Below are positions 15,845-24,313 of a stretch of DNA of 64,000 nt, one piece after another. Position 1 is the first letter of the stretch. Every line of letters starts with the position of its first letter. Both the position numbers and the translations under genes were made by a program. The notes under the pieces were generated by a model. It was given only the letters and a program-made list of their open reading frames with translations, was not told where the DNA came from and did no database searches. Source of the DNA: Olsenella_K sp050953285 (lineage in GTDB: Bacteria > Actinomycetota > Coriobacteriia > Coriobacteriales > Atopobiaceae); contig JBMNMK010000002.1 of assembly GCA_050953285.1 (NCBI GenBank), forward strand, positions 434,001 through 498,000, read 5' to 3'.

Positions 15845-16489
15845 ATGAGAGACATGCATTGTCATATTCTGCCAGGCGTGGACGACGGTTCACCGGATAT
15901 GTCAACGAGTCTCAAGATGTTTGCGGCCGCAAAAGCCGCAGGTGTTACGTCCATGGTGTGTACGCCCCACTGCAGAAACCCGTACTTTGACTTCAAGGCA
16001 ATGCATGCCGCATGCAAGGCCTTCAAGGCAGAGGTGGCGCAGCTTGATCCAAACTTTCCCGTCTACATGGGCTTTGAGGTTGCCTATCCAAAGCTGGTGC
16101 AGCTTGGGGTGGAGAAGTGGGCGCCCTACCTGGCCTTTGAGCAGAGTAATGAGTTCCTCCTGGAGCTTGAGCCAAAGTGCACTCGCGGCACCTTTGAGGA
16201 CTACGAGCGCGTCATTTTCCAGCTCCAAGGCATGGGCTTTGAAGTCATCATTGCTCACCCCGAGCGATACGAAGCAATCCAAAAAGACACCTCCATTGCC
16301 GAAGACTTGCGCCGAATGGGCTGCAAACTGCAAGCATCGGCAGATTTCATAGCTGGCGGTCGCCTTGGGCGAGAAAAACGTCCAGCTAAAAAGCTCTTCA
16401 AGCAGGGGCTCTATAACTACATTGCCTCTGATGCTCACAACGTGAAGCACTACACGTACCTGGAAAAGGCAATCCGCAAGTTTGGATAG
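15845..16489 (+). CDS. cpsB: PHP-family protein tyrosine phosphatase CpsB
   Basis: This 214-residue metal-dependent phosphatase fits CpsB/YwqE. The DMHCHILPGVDDG motif at the N-terminus is the PHP metal-binding signature, with further ligands in CTPHCRN, IIAHPERY and YIASDAHN. It removes phosphate from the CpsD tyrosine tail. ATG 15845 follows CGGGAGATGCC. At 214 residues it is slightly shorter than the usual 240-250. It is the last intact regulatory gene before the disrupted glycan region. Confidence 0.88.
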   Translation: MRDMHCHILPGVDDGSPDMSTSLKMFAAAKAAGVTSMVCTPHCRNPYFDFKAMHAACKAFKAEVAQLDPNFPVYMGFEVAYPKLVQLGVEKWAPYLAFEQSNEFLLELEPKCTRGTFEDYERVIFQLQGMGFEVIIAHPERYEAIQKDTSIAEDLRRMGCKLQASADFIAGGRLGREKRPAKKLFKQGLYNYIASDAHNVKHYTYLEKAIRKFG

Positions 16490-16894
16490 TTGTTGATGCG
16501 TCTTGCCAGCATGTGATGTGCAATGCTTCTTCACTCCTACGTTCCTATACCTTAAAATTGAACGATACTAACGATGCTGCATTCATTATGTATATTTAGT
16601 TGAAAAATTTGAACAAATTGATAAATGTAGCTGGTCAGATAGCAATATAAAGATTCTAAGGTGTAGTTAAGTGAGAACCATTTGTGTTAGTATGTGGTAG
16701 GCAAAATTCAAAGTAGCCTAAATAATCCTTAAAAACAGGCGGCATGGCTTCTTGCGGTTTGGGAGGCTGATTGTCGCGTACTGATGGTCAGTACGATCGG
16801 GGGGGGGGTCTTCAAAGATGCTTGATAACAGCATCTCTAGGTCCTCCTGTGGCCTGTCCTAATGTGGTGAAGCGAGAAGAGACGGGCATTAGGG
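16490..16894 (+). promoter_or_regulatory. Intergenic region with inverted repeat and G10 tract
   Basis: No gene is visible in these 405 bases. The left half is AT-rich. At 16777-16795 an 8-bp inverted repeat (CGTACTGA-TGG-TCAGTACG) is followed three bases later by a run of ten G (16799-16808). The tract lies about 87 bases before the sugar transferase start. Such tracts are prone to length change; here it is in a non-coding leader. Confidence 0.6.
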
Positions 16895-17650
16895 ATGGAA
16901 ATGTCAATAGATCTGGTATCACCGTTGAAGCAAGAAGGCGATCTTAAAGTAGAAGAGATGCACGGAAGCGGGTTTATCTCGGACGATAAAGCCGCGCAAA
17001 TATTGCTAACGGAAAACTCCGGGTTACAACCAGACCTATCCAAACCTGTATATAGGCGCATAAAACGATTGTGTGACGTAGTATTTTCTAGTTTGGCACT
17101 GATTATTCTAGCTATTCCTTTTGGTGTCATTGCTGCTGTTATCTACATAAAAAGCCCAGGCGCAAGCCCATTTTATTCTCAGCTGCGCGTGGGAAGAGTG
17201 GGAAAAGATGGCAGATATACACTGTTCCGCATGTATAAGTTCAGATCAATGATTCCAAATGCTGATCAGTATCTACATCAGTTGGCAGATAAAAATGAGG
17301 CCGATGGTCCGCTCTTTAAGATCAAGGAAGATCCGCGCATTATTCCAGGTATAGGAAAATACATACGAAAACATTCAGTGGATGAACTTCCACAGTTGCT
17401 GAATGTGTTAAAGGGAGATATCCCTTTGCGCATATTAAAAACGCGCCCGGAGTTCTCTGGGGAATCCATGGGTGCGTTCGCGCTTCCCGCCAAATCTAGC
17501 ACGAACAAAGAAAAGGCGTTTTCGCAGGTCGTGAGCTGTTTTGCGAACGGCCTGCGGATGCGCCGCATCTCTGAGTTCAATTGTAAACGCTTTAGCAGCA
17601 CGGAAGGACAATTTCTTGCAAAACTCGTTTTCAAGGCGGTGCGCGCATAG
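16895..17650 (+). pseudogene. Initiating sugar transferase, truncated by insertion
   Basis: The first 175 residues are a normal bacterial sugar transferase (PglC/WbaP type), which links the first sugar phosphate to undecaprenyl phosphate. They show a membrane helix near 58-80, then YKFRSMIPNAD, DGPLFKIKEDPRI and DELPQLLNVLKGD. At base 17417-17421 homology stops, and the frame runs on for 76 unrelated residues. The missing C-terminal part (GPRPGLPKEV onward) reappears in frame register at 18243. The protein lacks the conserved Pro-Arg-Pro region and is unlikely to be active. GC is low here, unlike the sequence inserted after it. Confidence 0.8.
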
Positions 17651-18243
17651 TGACCGGTAATTTCACGGCCGTTTGCGAGTCTGGGCAGGCGAGGTCCGAC
17701 ATCCGGGATTCACCGTCAGGCGAAGCTAGGCTAGCGACGGGAACAACAGCGCTTTGGAGCGCAAAACTGTGCGCAGCGGCTTCGCGTATGACATCAATGG
17801 CGGCGGGGGCTCAGCCGAAAGCTCCGAGCGCGCCAGGCGCCTCAAGGAGGAGCTCGGGAGTGTGCCGGTTACCGGCATTGAGGACAGGGTGGCGTATCGT
17901 TTTGTCAAGCGTATGTTCGATATCGTTTTCAGTGCGGCCGTACTTGTTGCGTTCTGCTGGCTGTTCGCCATTATCGCAATTCTTATCAAGGTCGACGATC
18001 CGAAGGGTCCCGTGTTCTTCAGCCAGGAGCGAGTGGGCAAGGACGGCAGAACTTTCCGGATGTTGAAGTTCCGTAGCATGTGCGTGGACGCCGAGGACAG
18101 GCTCGCCGAGCTCAGGGAGCTCAACGAGAAGACCGGCCCGGTGTTCAAGATCGCCGAGGACCCGCGCATCACCCGCGTAGGCAAGTGGCTGCGAAAGCTG
18201 TCGCTCGACGAGCTGCCCCAGTTCGTCAATGTCCTGCGCTCGG
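17417..18243. other. Inserted segment splitting the sugar transferase
   Basis: About 826 bases lie between two GATAT pentamers (17417-17421 and 18243-18247). They separate the N- and C-terminal halves of one low-GC sugar transferase. The left 230 bases encode nothing recognised and may be a mobile-element remnant. From about 17650 the insert is GC-rich and codes for the N-terminal two-thirds of a different sugar transferase. Removing the insert restores an in-frame join, LNVLKGD-MTLIGPRPG. Confidence 0.72.
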
Positions 18244-18407
18244 ATATGACTCTTATTGGCCCACGTCCAGGTTTACCAAAAGAGGTATTAGAGTATAGCG
18301 CCCATGATAGAGAGCGACTTACGGTTATACCTGGCTGCGGTGGTCTTTGGCAAGCAACAACTCGAAGCGATTCTAGCTTTAATGGCATGATTGAATCTGG
18401 CTTGTGA
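17754..18407 (+). CDS. Chimeric sugar transferase (C-terminus truncated)
   Basis: This 217-residue product joins two origins. Residues 1-163 are GC-rich and carry a helix near 57-80, LKFRSMCVDAED, TGPVFKIAEDPRI and DELPQFVNVLRSD. From base 18243 the codons turn AT-rich and supply MTLIGPRPGLPKEV and PGCGGLWQATTRSD, which fit the end of the preceding broken gene. It stops at MIESGL, about 40 residues short of a normal C-terminus. The start is uncertain: no ATG exists, the frame opens after a TAG at 17727-17729, and TTG 17754 or GTG 17769 are possible. Activity is doubtful. Confidence 0.65.
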   Translation: MERKTVRSGFAYDINGGGGSAESSERARRLKEELGSVPVTGIEDRVAYRFVKRMFDIVFSAAVLVAFCWLFAIIAILIKVDDPKGPVFFSQERVGKDGRTFRMLKFRSMCVDAEDRLAELRELNEKTGPVFKIAEDPRITRVGKWLRKLSLDELPQFVNVLRSDMTLIGPRPGLPKEVLEYSAHDRERLTVIPGCGGLWQATTRSDSSFNGMIESGL

Positions 18408-19158
18408 GAATGACCTAATTGTGCTTTACGAGGACACGCTTTTCGTTGTGGAGGTCAAGGCAGGAAGCTTTGTCTACACCCCTCCGTTTGTTGACTATGA
18501 AGCGCACGTTAAATCCTATAAAAGCCTCCTAGAAAAGGCCGACCACCAGTGCGGAAGAACCTCGCGCTACATCAAGACACATAGCTGTTCTTCAGATAAA
18601 GTCCTTCCGTTACTTGATGCTAAGGGAAAGGTAAAAGAAAGAATTGATTTTAGTAGAGTGGCCGACATCTTTGAATTGTCTATCACTATTGACAATATTA
18701 ATTCATTCGCCGCTCGTGCCGAGCGTATGAGTTTTCTTAATCTAAGGTGCGGCGCGATAAGCATTTCACTTGACGATCTAATGGTGTACCGGGATTATTT
18801 TTCAAATGCTGAGGATTTCATTACTTACCTTAAGAAGCGAAAAAAAGCCTCCCATAACAAGAGACTTGCCTTATGGGATGAATTAGATCATTTAGGAATG
18901 TATGCTTTCCACGATGACTACTCTGATTTTGTAGACTCTTTCACCGATGGATACAAACTCATTTTTGACGAATACAGGAAGCCTATTGATGATTTCTACC
19001 AGAGGCTCGGGCCAAAGACTGCGCCAGTTGGACAACTAAAGTGGTTCGTTGGTCAAGCTGTGGTGGATGAGTATATTAAAAGTAATGGAAAGCCGAGTAG
19101 AAATGACTTATGTCCATGCCGTAGTGGGAAGAAATACAAACGGTGTCATGGAAGATAA
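18391..19158 (+). pseudogene. SEC-C motif protein lacking its N-terminus
   Basis: This AT-rich frame of 255 residues begins inside a domain: ENDLIVLYEDTLFVVEVKAG resembles the core strands of a nuclease-related (NERD-like) fold, with the E-x-K pair. It ends with a canonical SEC-C zinc motif, NDLCPCRSGKKYKRCHG. A stop codon lies directly upstream and the only start is a TTG inside the end of the chimeric transferase, with no ribosome-binding site. It is read as the 3' part of a longer gene whose 5' half was lost when the transferase end was joined to it. Function is unknown. Confidence 0.6.
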
Positions 19159-19279
19159 AAATTTATAATTATTGGGAATGCTGACAAAACGGTACTGGTC
19201 GAGTGTGGGTATTTTTGTGCTTGAGCATCAGTTAGTATTGCGAATTAGCATCACCGTTATTACGAATGAGTAGCGGTCT

Positions 19280-19528
19280 TTATTGCGAATCAGCACGTAC
19301 AATGAGCAGTGGAATCATGAAGTCCATAAACTGCGCCGAATAAAAGACAACGAAGTCACGGCAGAAGACAAAGAGCGCGCCAAGGGTGCCAGAGACAACA
19401 AAGTTGAGCATGGTTCCCTTGTAGCGCGTGGCGACAAAAAAGCCAATTTCTACTGCTATGCCTTCAAGCAGGTTAGCCAAGATAAGCTGGATGCCGTAAA
19501 GGCTTTCGACTGCACATATGGGATATGC
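19280..19528 (-). pseudogene. Remnant of a YkoE-type ECF transporter S component
   Basis: On the minus strand, directly after the gtrA stop and in the same frame, the sequence reads SLYGIQLILANLLEGI and continues through VEIGFFVATRYKG into further hydrophobic segments. This resembles the C-terminal half of YkoE, a thiamine-precursor ECF substrate-binding membrane protein. There is no start codon with a ribosome-binding site and the N-terminal half is missing, so it is a fragment. The family call rests on pattern memory and is moderate. Confidence 0.45.
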
Positions 19529-19927
19529 CTACTTAGACGCATCAAGCCATTTCTTGCGAGAGATGAAGTTCCAAAGCGCCACAATCGCCGTTGCCACAAT
19601 CTTTACCACCACATAGGCGCCATCGCCAAAGACGGCGGTGCCTGCCCACATAACTACCTCGTTGATACCAAAGCCAATGGTTGAAAGGATGATGAAAATC
19701 ACGAATTCGCGGGAACGCGACAGATCATCACGGTGGACAAAGACATAGCGCATGGACGCCCAGTAATTAAACATGAGCGAAACCACGTAGGACACGGCCG
19801 CCGCAGCCACCGGCCACACGCCAAACACTTCATGAAGCAGAATCATGACGGCAAAGTCAATGATTCCCGCCAGCACGCCAACGACCCCAAACTTCAAGAA
19901 TTGCTCGACCAGATGCTTAAATGACAT
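19529..19927 (-). CDS. GtrA-family membrane protein
   Basis: This 132-residue protein has four predicted membrane helices and the GtrA pattern (FLKFGVVGVLAGIIDFAV near the start, SLMFNYWASMRYVF in the middle, NFISRKKWLF-like NFISRKKWLDASK at the end). GtrA proteins are thought to move lipid-linked sugars across the membrane for glycan modification. The start ATG 19927 has AAGGGGA eight bases before it. The gene lies 13 bases after trmL on the same strand, so they are probably co-transcribed. Its location next to the broken glycan genes fits a cell-envelope role. Confidence 0.82.
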   Translation of the reverse strand: MSFKHLVEQFLKFGVVGVLAGIIDFAVMILLHEVFGVWPVAAAAVSYVVSLMFNYWASMRYVFVHRDDLSRSREFVIFIILSTIGFGINEVVMWAGTAVFGDGAYVVVKIVATAIVALWNFISRKKWLDASK

Positions 19928-19940
19928 GTAAATCCCCTTA

Positions 19941-20561
19941 TCAGAGTGACATACCGGTGAATCCCACCTGCCGTTCCGCCTCATACAGCACGATCGCCAC
20001 GGAATTGGATAGATTGAGCGACGCCACTACCGACGTGCGCGGGTCCACAAAATTGCCGCACACATCGCGCTTCAGCTCCGGGTGGAGCCTGTCAAAGTTT
20101 GCGTGCCAGCTCTCAGCGTTGAGCAGCGCATCGTCGCCGCGCATGGGAATGCGCTCGCATAGATTGGGGTGCGCCGCCAACAATGGGCGAGAAAGACCGG
20201 CGCTCTCCTTACCAAATACCAGGTAGTCGCCCTCGTGGTAGGTGGCATCACTGTATACGCGCTCGCCACTTTTGGTGAGGAGGTGTACGGTGGGGCCGGC
20301 GGTATCCTCACCGAGACCATCGCTGGTAGAGAGGCAGGCTTGAACTGCGGTGTTTTTCTTGACAAAGGCGTCCCATGAGGCGTAGGTGACCACGTCCAAA
20401 CTCTTCCAATAGGCAAGTCCTGCTCGCTTGAGCTCGTGTTCTGTGAGGCTGAAGCCCATGGGGCCTACCAGATGAAGCCGCGCGCCGCACAGCACGCACG
20501 TACGGCCAATGTTTCCGGTGTTGGCAGGAATTTCTGGCTCGACAAGAACGACGTTGAACAT
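19941..20561 (-). CDS. trmL: tRNA (cytidine/uridine-34 2'-O)-methyltransferase TrmL
   Basis: This 206-residue SPOUT methyltransferase methylates the wobble ribose of certain leucine tRNAs. The start MFNVVLVEPEIPANTGNIGR is diagnostic, and the SPOUT knot motifs FGKESAGL, RIPMRG and SLNLSNSVAIVLYE are all present. About 50 more residues than the E. coli enzyme lie in the middle region. ATG 20561 is chosen, with GAGAGG upstream, over an in-frame start at 20582. A terminator at 20581-20610 separates it from amiF. Confidence 0.92.
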   Translation of the reverse strand: MFNVVLVEPEIPANTGNIGRTCVLCGARLHLVGPMGFSLTEHELKRAGLAYWKSLDVVTYASWDAFVKKNTAVQACLSTSDGLGEDTAGPTVHLLTKSGERVYSDATYHEGDYLVFGKESAGLSRPLLAAHPNLCERIPMRGDDALLNAESWHANFDRLHPELKRDVCGNFVDPRTSVVASLNLSNSVAIVLYEAERQVGFTGMSL

Positions 20562-20580
20562 GGGTACCTCTCTGTTGCGC

Positions 20581-20610
20581 AAAAAGGGCGCCAGCGTGTG
20601 CTGACGCCCA
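20581..20610 (-). terminator. Terminator of amiF
   Basis: Minus strand: GGGCGTCAGC-ACAC-GCTGGCGCCC followed by TTTTT, about 40 bases after the amiF stop. Confidence 0.85.
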
Positions 20611-20651
20611 GCAACATAGTAGCTTATCGCGCGCGGGAGCAGAACATGGGG

Positions 20652-21659
20652 CTATGCGTTGCCAAATCTTCCGCCGTTGGTGGGGTAACCGTAGATGGAG
20701 CCGTCTTTGATCTGGATCTCATCTTCCCAGGGCAGATGGTATGTGCCGGCAGCCAGATCTTTGATGTAGGTGAGGCCGGCGTCGGTCTCACCGCCGGGCA
20801 GTGCCACGTAACCGCGGTGGCCGAGGTTGTAGATATTGTTTTCCAGGCCCCATGTGCGGCGGGCGTTGTCGGCCAGCTCAGGGTAGATTTCGCCGGTGAC
20901 AATCTCCCACGGGTTGCGCTGGCCCTGGACAAGGGTCGTGCCATCGAAGTTGCAGATCTGGCCTTCGCCAAAGTAGTAAAAGGTGTTGTCGTAGCCAGCT
21001 AAGTTGACCGAGACGGTATACATGAGGTTTTGCCACGCGTTGGAGCGGTTGGTGAGAATCCACTGGTCGTTCACCTGCGTGCTGTAGCCAGAGATGCGGA
21101 TGTAGACGTTGCAGCCCTTGTACGCTGCCTCACGCGCAAGTTCGGGGATCATACCGTCGTGGCAAATGCAGACGGAAAGCTTGGAGCCGCCGGGGCCTTC
21201 ACACACGGGCATGCCCAAGTCACCGGGGTACCACGGCTCGATGGGGTTCCATGGGAACAGCTTGCGATACTTGAGAACAATGTCTCCTTGAGGATTGATG
21301 ATGATAGCCGTGTTATAGGGGTTCTTGTTGGGGTCTGGATTACGCTCCATGATGGAGAAGACGCCAAATACGCCTGCCTCTTGGCATGCTTTAGAGAAAG
21401 CCTCGGTCTCAGGACCGGGGATATCACATAAGAACTCATCTGTGAGCCATTTGGACGTGTTGAGGCCTTGCGTGCTGTATTCAGGGAAGACGATAAGTTC
21501 CACGCCTGGATACCCGGACTTGGTGGCGTGTACGGTGCGGACAATGCTCTTGACTTGCTCGTCAATATCCGCCCGGCTGTTGACAATCGGCGCGGGGAAC
21601 TGAACCGCAGCCACCAGAAATCCCATCTTAGGTTTTGACATACTGCCGATACTGCCCAT
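20652..21659 (-). CDS. amiF: Formamidase AmiF
   Basis: This 335-residue nitrilase-superfamily enzyme hydrolyses formamide to formate and ammonia. It begins MGSIGSM and matches the Helicobacter AmiF pattern over its whole length. The catalytic Glu is in FPEYSTQG, the Lys in LKYRKLFPW and the nucleophile Cys in VCICHDGMIPEL. ATG 21659 is set by the GGAGGAGG site just upstream. It has its own terminator and lies downstream, on the same strand, of an APC permease and an isochorismatase-fold hydrolase, separated from them by another terminator. That suggests a separately transcribed member of an amide-nitrogen module. Confidence 0.93.
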   Translation of the reverse strand: MGSIGSMSKPKMGFLVAAVQFPAPIVNSRADIDEQVKSIVRTVHATKSGYPGVELIVFPEYSTQGLNTSKWLTDEFLCDIPGPETEAFSKACQEAGVFGVFSIMERNPDPNKNPYNTAIIINPQGDIVLKYRKLFPWNPIEPWYPGDLGMPVCEGPGGSKLSVCICHDGMIPELAREAAYKGCNVYIRISGYSTQVNDQWILTNRSNAWQNLMYTVSVNLAGYDNTFYYFGEGQICNFDGTTLVQGQRNPWEIVTGEIYPELADNARRTWGLENNIYNLGHRGYVALPGGETDAGLTYIKDLAAGTYHLPWEDEIQIKDGSIYGYPTNGGRFGNA

Positions 21660-21824
21660 GGTGCCTCCTCCTTCTTGAACAATGTAGATGCCCAACCTCT
21701 GGGAGACCGCAGGTACACGCACTGAAAGCTGTGATCTTCCAGCGATTATGCTCAGTATACGAGCTATGTGTTACCGATTAGCAAGCATATGGCGAACGGA
21801 TGTGTTACAGAAATACTACAAAAG

Positions 21825-21864
21825 TGAGACGGGGCAGCGATTTGTTTTAATCGCTGCCCCGTTG
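21825..21864 (-). terminator. Terminator of the hydrolase-permease operon
   Basis: Minus strand: CGGGGCAGCGATT-AAAACA-AATCGCTGCCCCG followed by TCTCACTTTT, about 35 bases after the permease stop. Confidence 0.82.
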
Positions 21865-21896
21865 CTTTGCCCATACAGTTCTATATGTCTGTAAGA

Positions 21897-23291
21897 CTAG
21901 TCGAGAATTTCACTGGACTCTTTACCAATATTATCGGGTGTCAAGACGACAGGGTCGTATTGACCAGGGTGTTTCTTCCTCAAGTGCTCCATAAGCAGCA
22001 TGATGACAATTCCAATGCACATGTATGCAATGAAGGAAATCCAGCCCATGAGATCCAATGACATTGATGAGGCCACGACGATCCAAATGGATACAGCAAA
22101 GCCAACAATGAACAATGCGGCGCCACCATGAGCCTTGTACGGGCGTTCCCAATCGGGATGCAGCTTTCTAAGTCGTAGCGCATCGAAACAAACTACGGCG
22201 TAAACAAGACCTGCCGCGATGCAGGATACTGCGTAGATGTATTGAACCCAATTGCTGGCAGAGAAGATGCAGAAGAGTATGGTGAAAATCAAAACGACAG
22301 TATTTGCAACATAGGGCTGTCCATACTTATTGAGCTTATGGAATTGCGGTGGCAGCATATTGAGCTGTGCTGAACCATACAGAACGCGGGCAGAGCTTGT
22401 CCAAAACCCCATGAATGTTGTAAAGCCATGGAGTGAACCAGATATGAGGGCTGCCCAAGCAAAAACAATGGGAAGACCAAGTCGTTCAATGATCTCCGGT
22501 TCAGGCATCTGCATTGCTGCAATTTCTTCCCATGGAGCCATGCCACCCATGGCGATGATGACGAATGCATACAGGAGGGCAGGGATAAGAAGTGCAGCTA
22601 GAATGACTTTCCACATCTTAGAAACAGGGAAAGTTGTTTCCTCGACAAGTGTCGGTGTCATTTCAAAGCCTATGTACTTGAGTGTGAGAACACCCGAGGC
22701 AAGGAAAACTCCATAGCCGCCTCGTGGGAACCATCCTCCTGATCCTACAAGATTCTCTACGCTCCAGTGGGGACTTGTGAGGAACAGAGTGGAAACGCAA
22801 AGAGAGATGATAATCATCGCAAAGAAGAAGATGGTGCTGAGCTTTCCTGAAACGGACACGTTGAAATTAGAAACGATAAACCATATGAAGCACATGCCAA
22901 TAGCGATTATCATGACTTGAGTTTGGGTGAACTCGATAAAGAATCCTAGGGCTGTAGTAAGAATGAATGCACAGAGCGGAGGCTCGACAATTTGTACTAG
23001 AAACATGAGCCACTGAACGATCCAGCCAAGGCGATGGTTGGTGGCATTTGAAGTCCAACCAGCAACAGAGGACGAGAAGGGCAGCATAGCTACCATTTCT
23101 GAAAATGTAAGTCCAATAGGGATCATGAGTATTGCGAGTGCGATAAAGATGAGAGCAGATCCAGGTCCCGTAAGTGAGAACCAATAGGGTGCTTCTGCCA
23201 GCCAACCTCCAATAACTGCACCAGCAGCAATGGAGATCATTGAAATCATGCTTAAGCTTTTCTTGAGATGCCTGTTATCACTATCCTTCAT
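21897..23291 (-). CDS. APC-superfamily amino acid/amine permease
   Basis: This 464-residue inner-membrane protein has about 12 hydrophobic helices and the APC opening ISIAAGAVIGGWLAEAPYW. Acidic residues in KYIGFEMTPTLVEE match the unwound helix 6 region of this fold. It should exchange or import an amino acid or related amine; the substrate cannot be told. ATG 23291 is preferred because AGGGGTGAG lies 8-9 bases upstream; GTG 23300 is an alternative. It begins 17 bases after the isochorismatase-fold hydrolase gene, so the two form an operon, and the permease probably imports the substrate of that hydrolase. Confidence 0.82.
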   Translation of the reverse strand: MKDSDNRHLKKSLSMISMISIAAGAVIGGWLAEAPYWFSLTGPGSALIFIALAILMIPIGLTFSEMVAMLPFSSSVAGWTSNATNHRLGWIVQWLMFLVQIVEPPLCAFILTTALGFFIEFTQTQVMIIAIGMCFIWFIVSNFNVSVSGKLSTIFFFAMIIISLCVSTLFLTSPHWSVENLVGSGGWFPRGGYGVFLASGVLTLKYIGFEMTPTLVEETTFPVSKMWKVILAALLIPALLYAFVIIAMGGMAPWEEIAAMQMPEPEIIERLGLPIVFAWAALISGSLHGFTTFMGFWTSSARVLYGSAQLNMLPPQFHKLNKYGQPYVANTVVLIFTILFCIFSASNWVQYIYAVSCIAAGLVYAVVCFDALRLRKLHPDWERPYKAHGGAALFIVGFAVSIWIVVASSMSLDLMGWISFIAYMCIGIVIMLLMEHLRKKHPGQYDPVVLTPDNIGKESSEILD

Positions 23292-23307
23292 ACTACTCAC
23301 CCCTGAT

Positions 23308-23997
23308 CTAACTCATTGCTGCTATGAGCTCATCGGTGGTTATTACGTGGCAATAGATGTTGTTAAGTATCTCTAGCTCATTGTTATGTATCTCTTCGGT
23401 CGAAGCGCGACATGCATCCTCAATGAGCCAGACTTTGAAGCTCTCATCAGCAAGTGAACGTACTGTTCCAGATACACATTGGTCCGTAAGAACGCCAGTT
23501 ACGACAACGCTATCTATTCCCATGTTGTGGAGCGCGAGTCTGAGTGATGAGCCCGTTAGAGCACTGTCGGTTGTTTTGGTAATTACCATTTCGTCATTGA
23601 GCGGCTGTAGTTCAGGAACGATTTCTGCCAAAGGATCTCCAGGAGTGAGCAGTAGATCGTTATACCCCGATGCTCTGTGATCGAGTGAACGCTCTCTTCC
23701 ATTTTTCGTCATGCTCTGAATCTTGGCGAAAATGACCTCAAGATTTCTTGAACGGAAAAAGTCCAGAAGTCTTTTATTGTTGGGCACAACAGTGTTGTCT
23801 ATAGCTTGGTAAAATTGTTCCCAGCGCTCTGCGTGTCTAATATCCGCTTCCGTTGGATTCTCTATGTTGGGCCGCGTTATAAAGAAATGCTGCATATCAA
23901 TGATGAGTAGTGCAGTTTTTGAGGGTTCTATCATGACCTCGCCATAATCAGTATCATCTTCGTAGTAGAAAGAGACGTGCCGATCGTTTACTTTCAT
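23308..23997 (-). CDS. Isochorismatase-fold cysteine hydrolase
   Basis: This 229-residue enzyme has the D-K-C triad of the family: Asp in LLIIDMQHFF, Lys in MVITKTTDSAL and Cys in TGVLTDQCVSGTVR. Members cleave amides such as nicotinamide, N-carbamoylsarcosine, biuret or ureidoacrylate. The context (permease, formamidase) suggests a C-N bond substrate that may yield ammonia. ATG 23997 has CCAAGGAGGGG upstream, a strong site. It is the first gene of a two-gene operon and is divergent from a two-component system, which may control it. Confidence 0.83.
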   Translation of the reverse strand: MKVNDRHVSFYYEDDTDYGEVMIEPSKTALLIIDMQHFFITRPNIENPTEADIRHAERWEQFYQAIDNTVVPNNKRLLDFFRSRNLEVIFAKIQSMTKNGRERSLDHRASGYNDLLLTPGDPLAEIVPELQPLNDEMVITKTTDSALTGSSLRLALHNMGIDSVVVTGVLTDQCVSGTVRSLADESFKVWLIEDACRASTEEIHNNELEILNNIYCHVITTDELIAAMS

Positions 23998-24313
23998 GAT
24001 TACCCCTCCTTGGGTGACGTGGACGTGCAACTGCTCTCTATGTGGCGTCACACATCCTTGTTACTTCACACTACAAGGAGCAGGAACGTACTGGTCACTT
24101 CAGAGCATGAACGTGCATTTATATAGAAAAACAGGCCACGAGTTGATACATGCCATTTGCTTTTGCTGACCAGTCGTTCGCATTTCTTAATCACTTTTAG
24201 ATCACTGATTTGAAACTGCATTAAAGTTACTCACTAAGCAAAACAGAGATTTCGCTAAAGGCTGGGTTGGTAAGGTGAACGCCCTCTACCCGCGCCGCAG
24301 AAAGTTGATAACA
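23998..24313. promoter_or_regulatory. Divergent control region between hydrolase operon and two-component system
   Basis: These 316 bases contain no gene. They must carry both divergent promoters, and probably the binding sites of the AraC-type regulator. An 8-bp inverted pair, ACTGGTCA (24090-24097) and TGACCAGT (24167-24174), was seen, but one such pair is expected by chance about half the time in a region this long. No firm -35/-10 pair could be assigned. Confidence 0.45.

Noticed and set aside
17424..17650. Possible transposase fragment in the left part of the sugar transferase insert
   Set aside because: Neither strand gave a catalytic motif or terminal inverted repeats, so an insertion sequence could not be supported.
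19283..19684. Plus-strand frame of 133 codons between the SEC-C fragment and gtrA
   Set aside because: It is antisense to the YkoE remnant and gtrA and lacks a ribosome-binding site.
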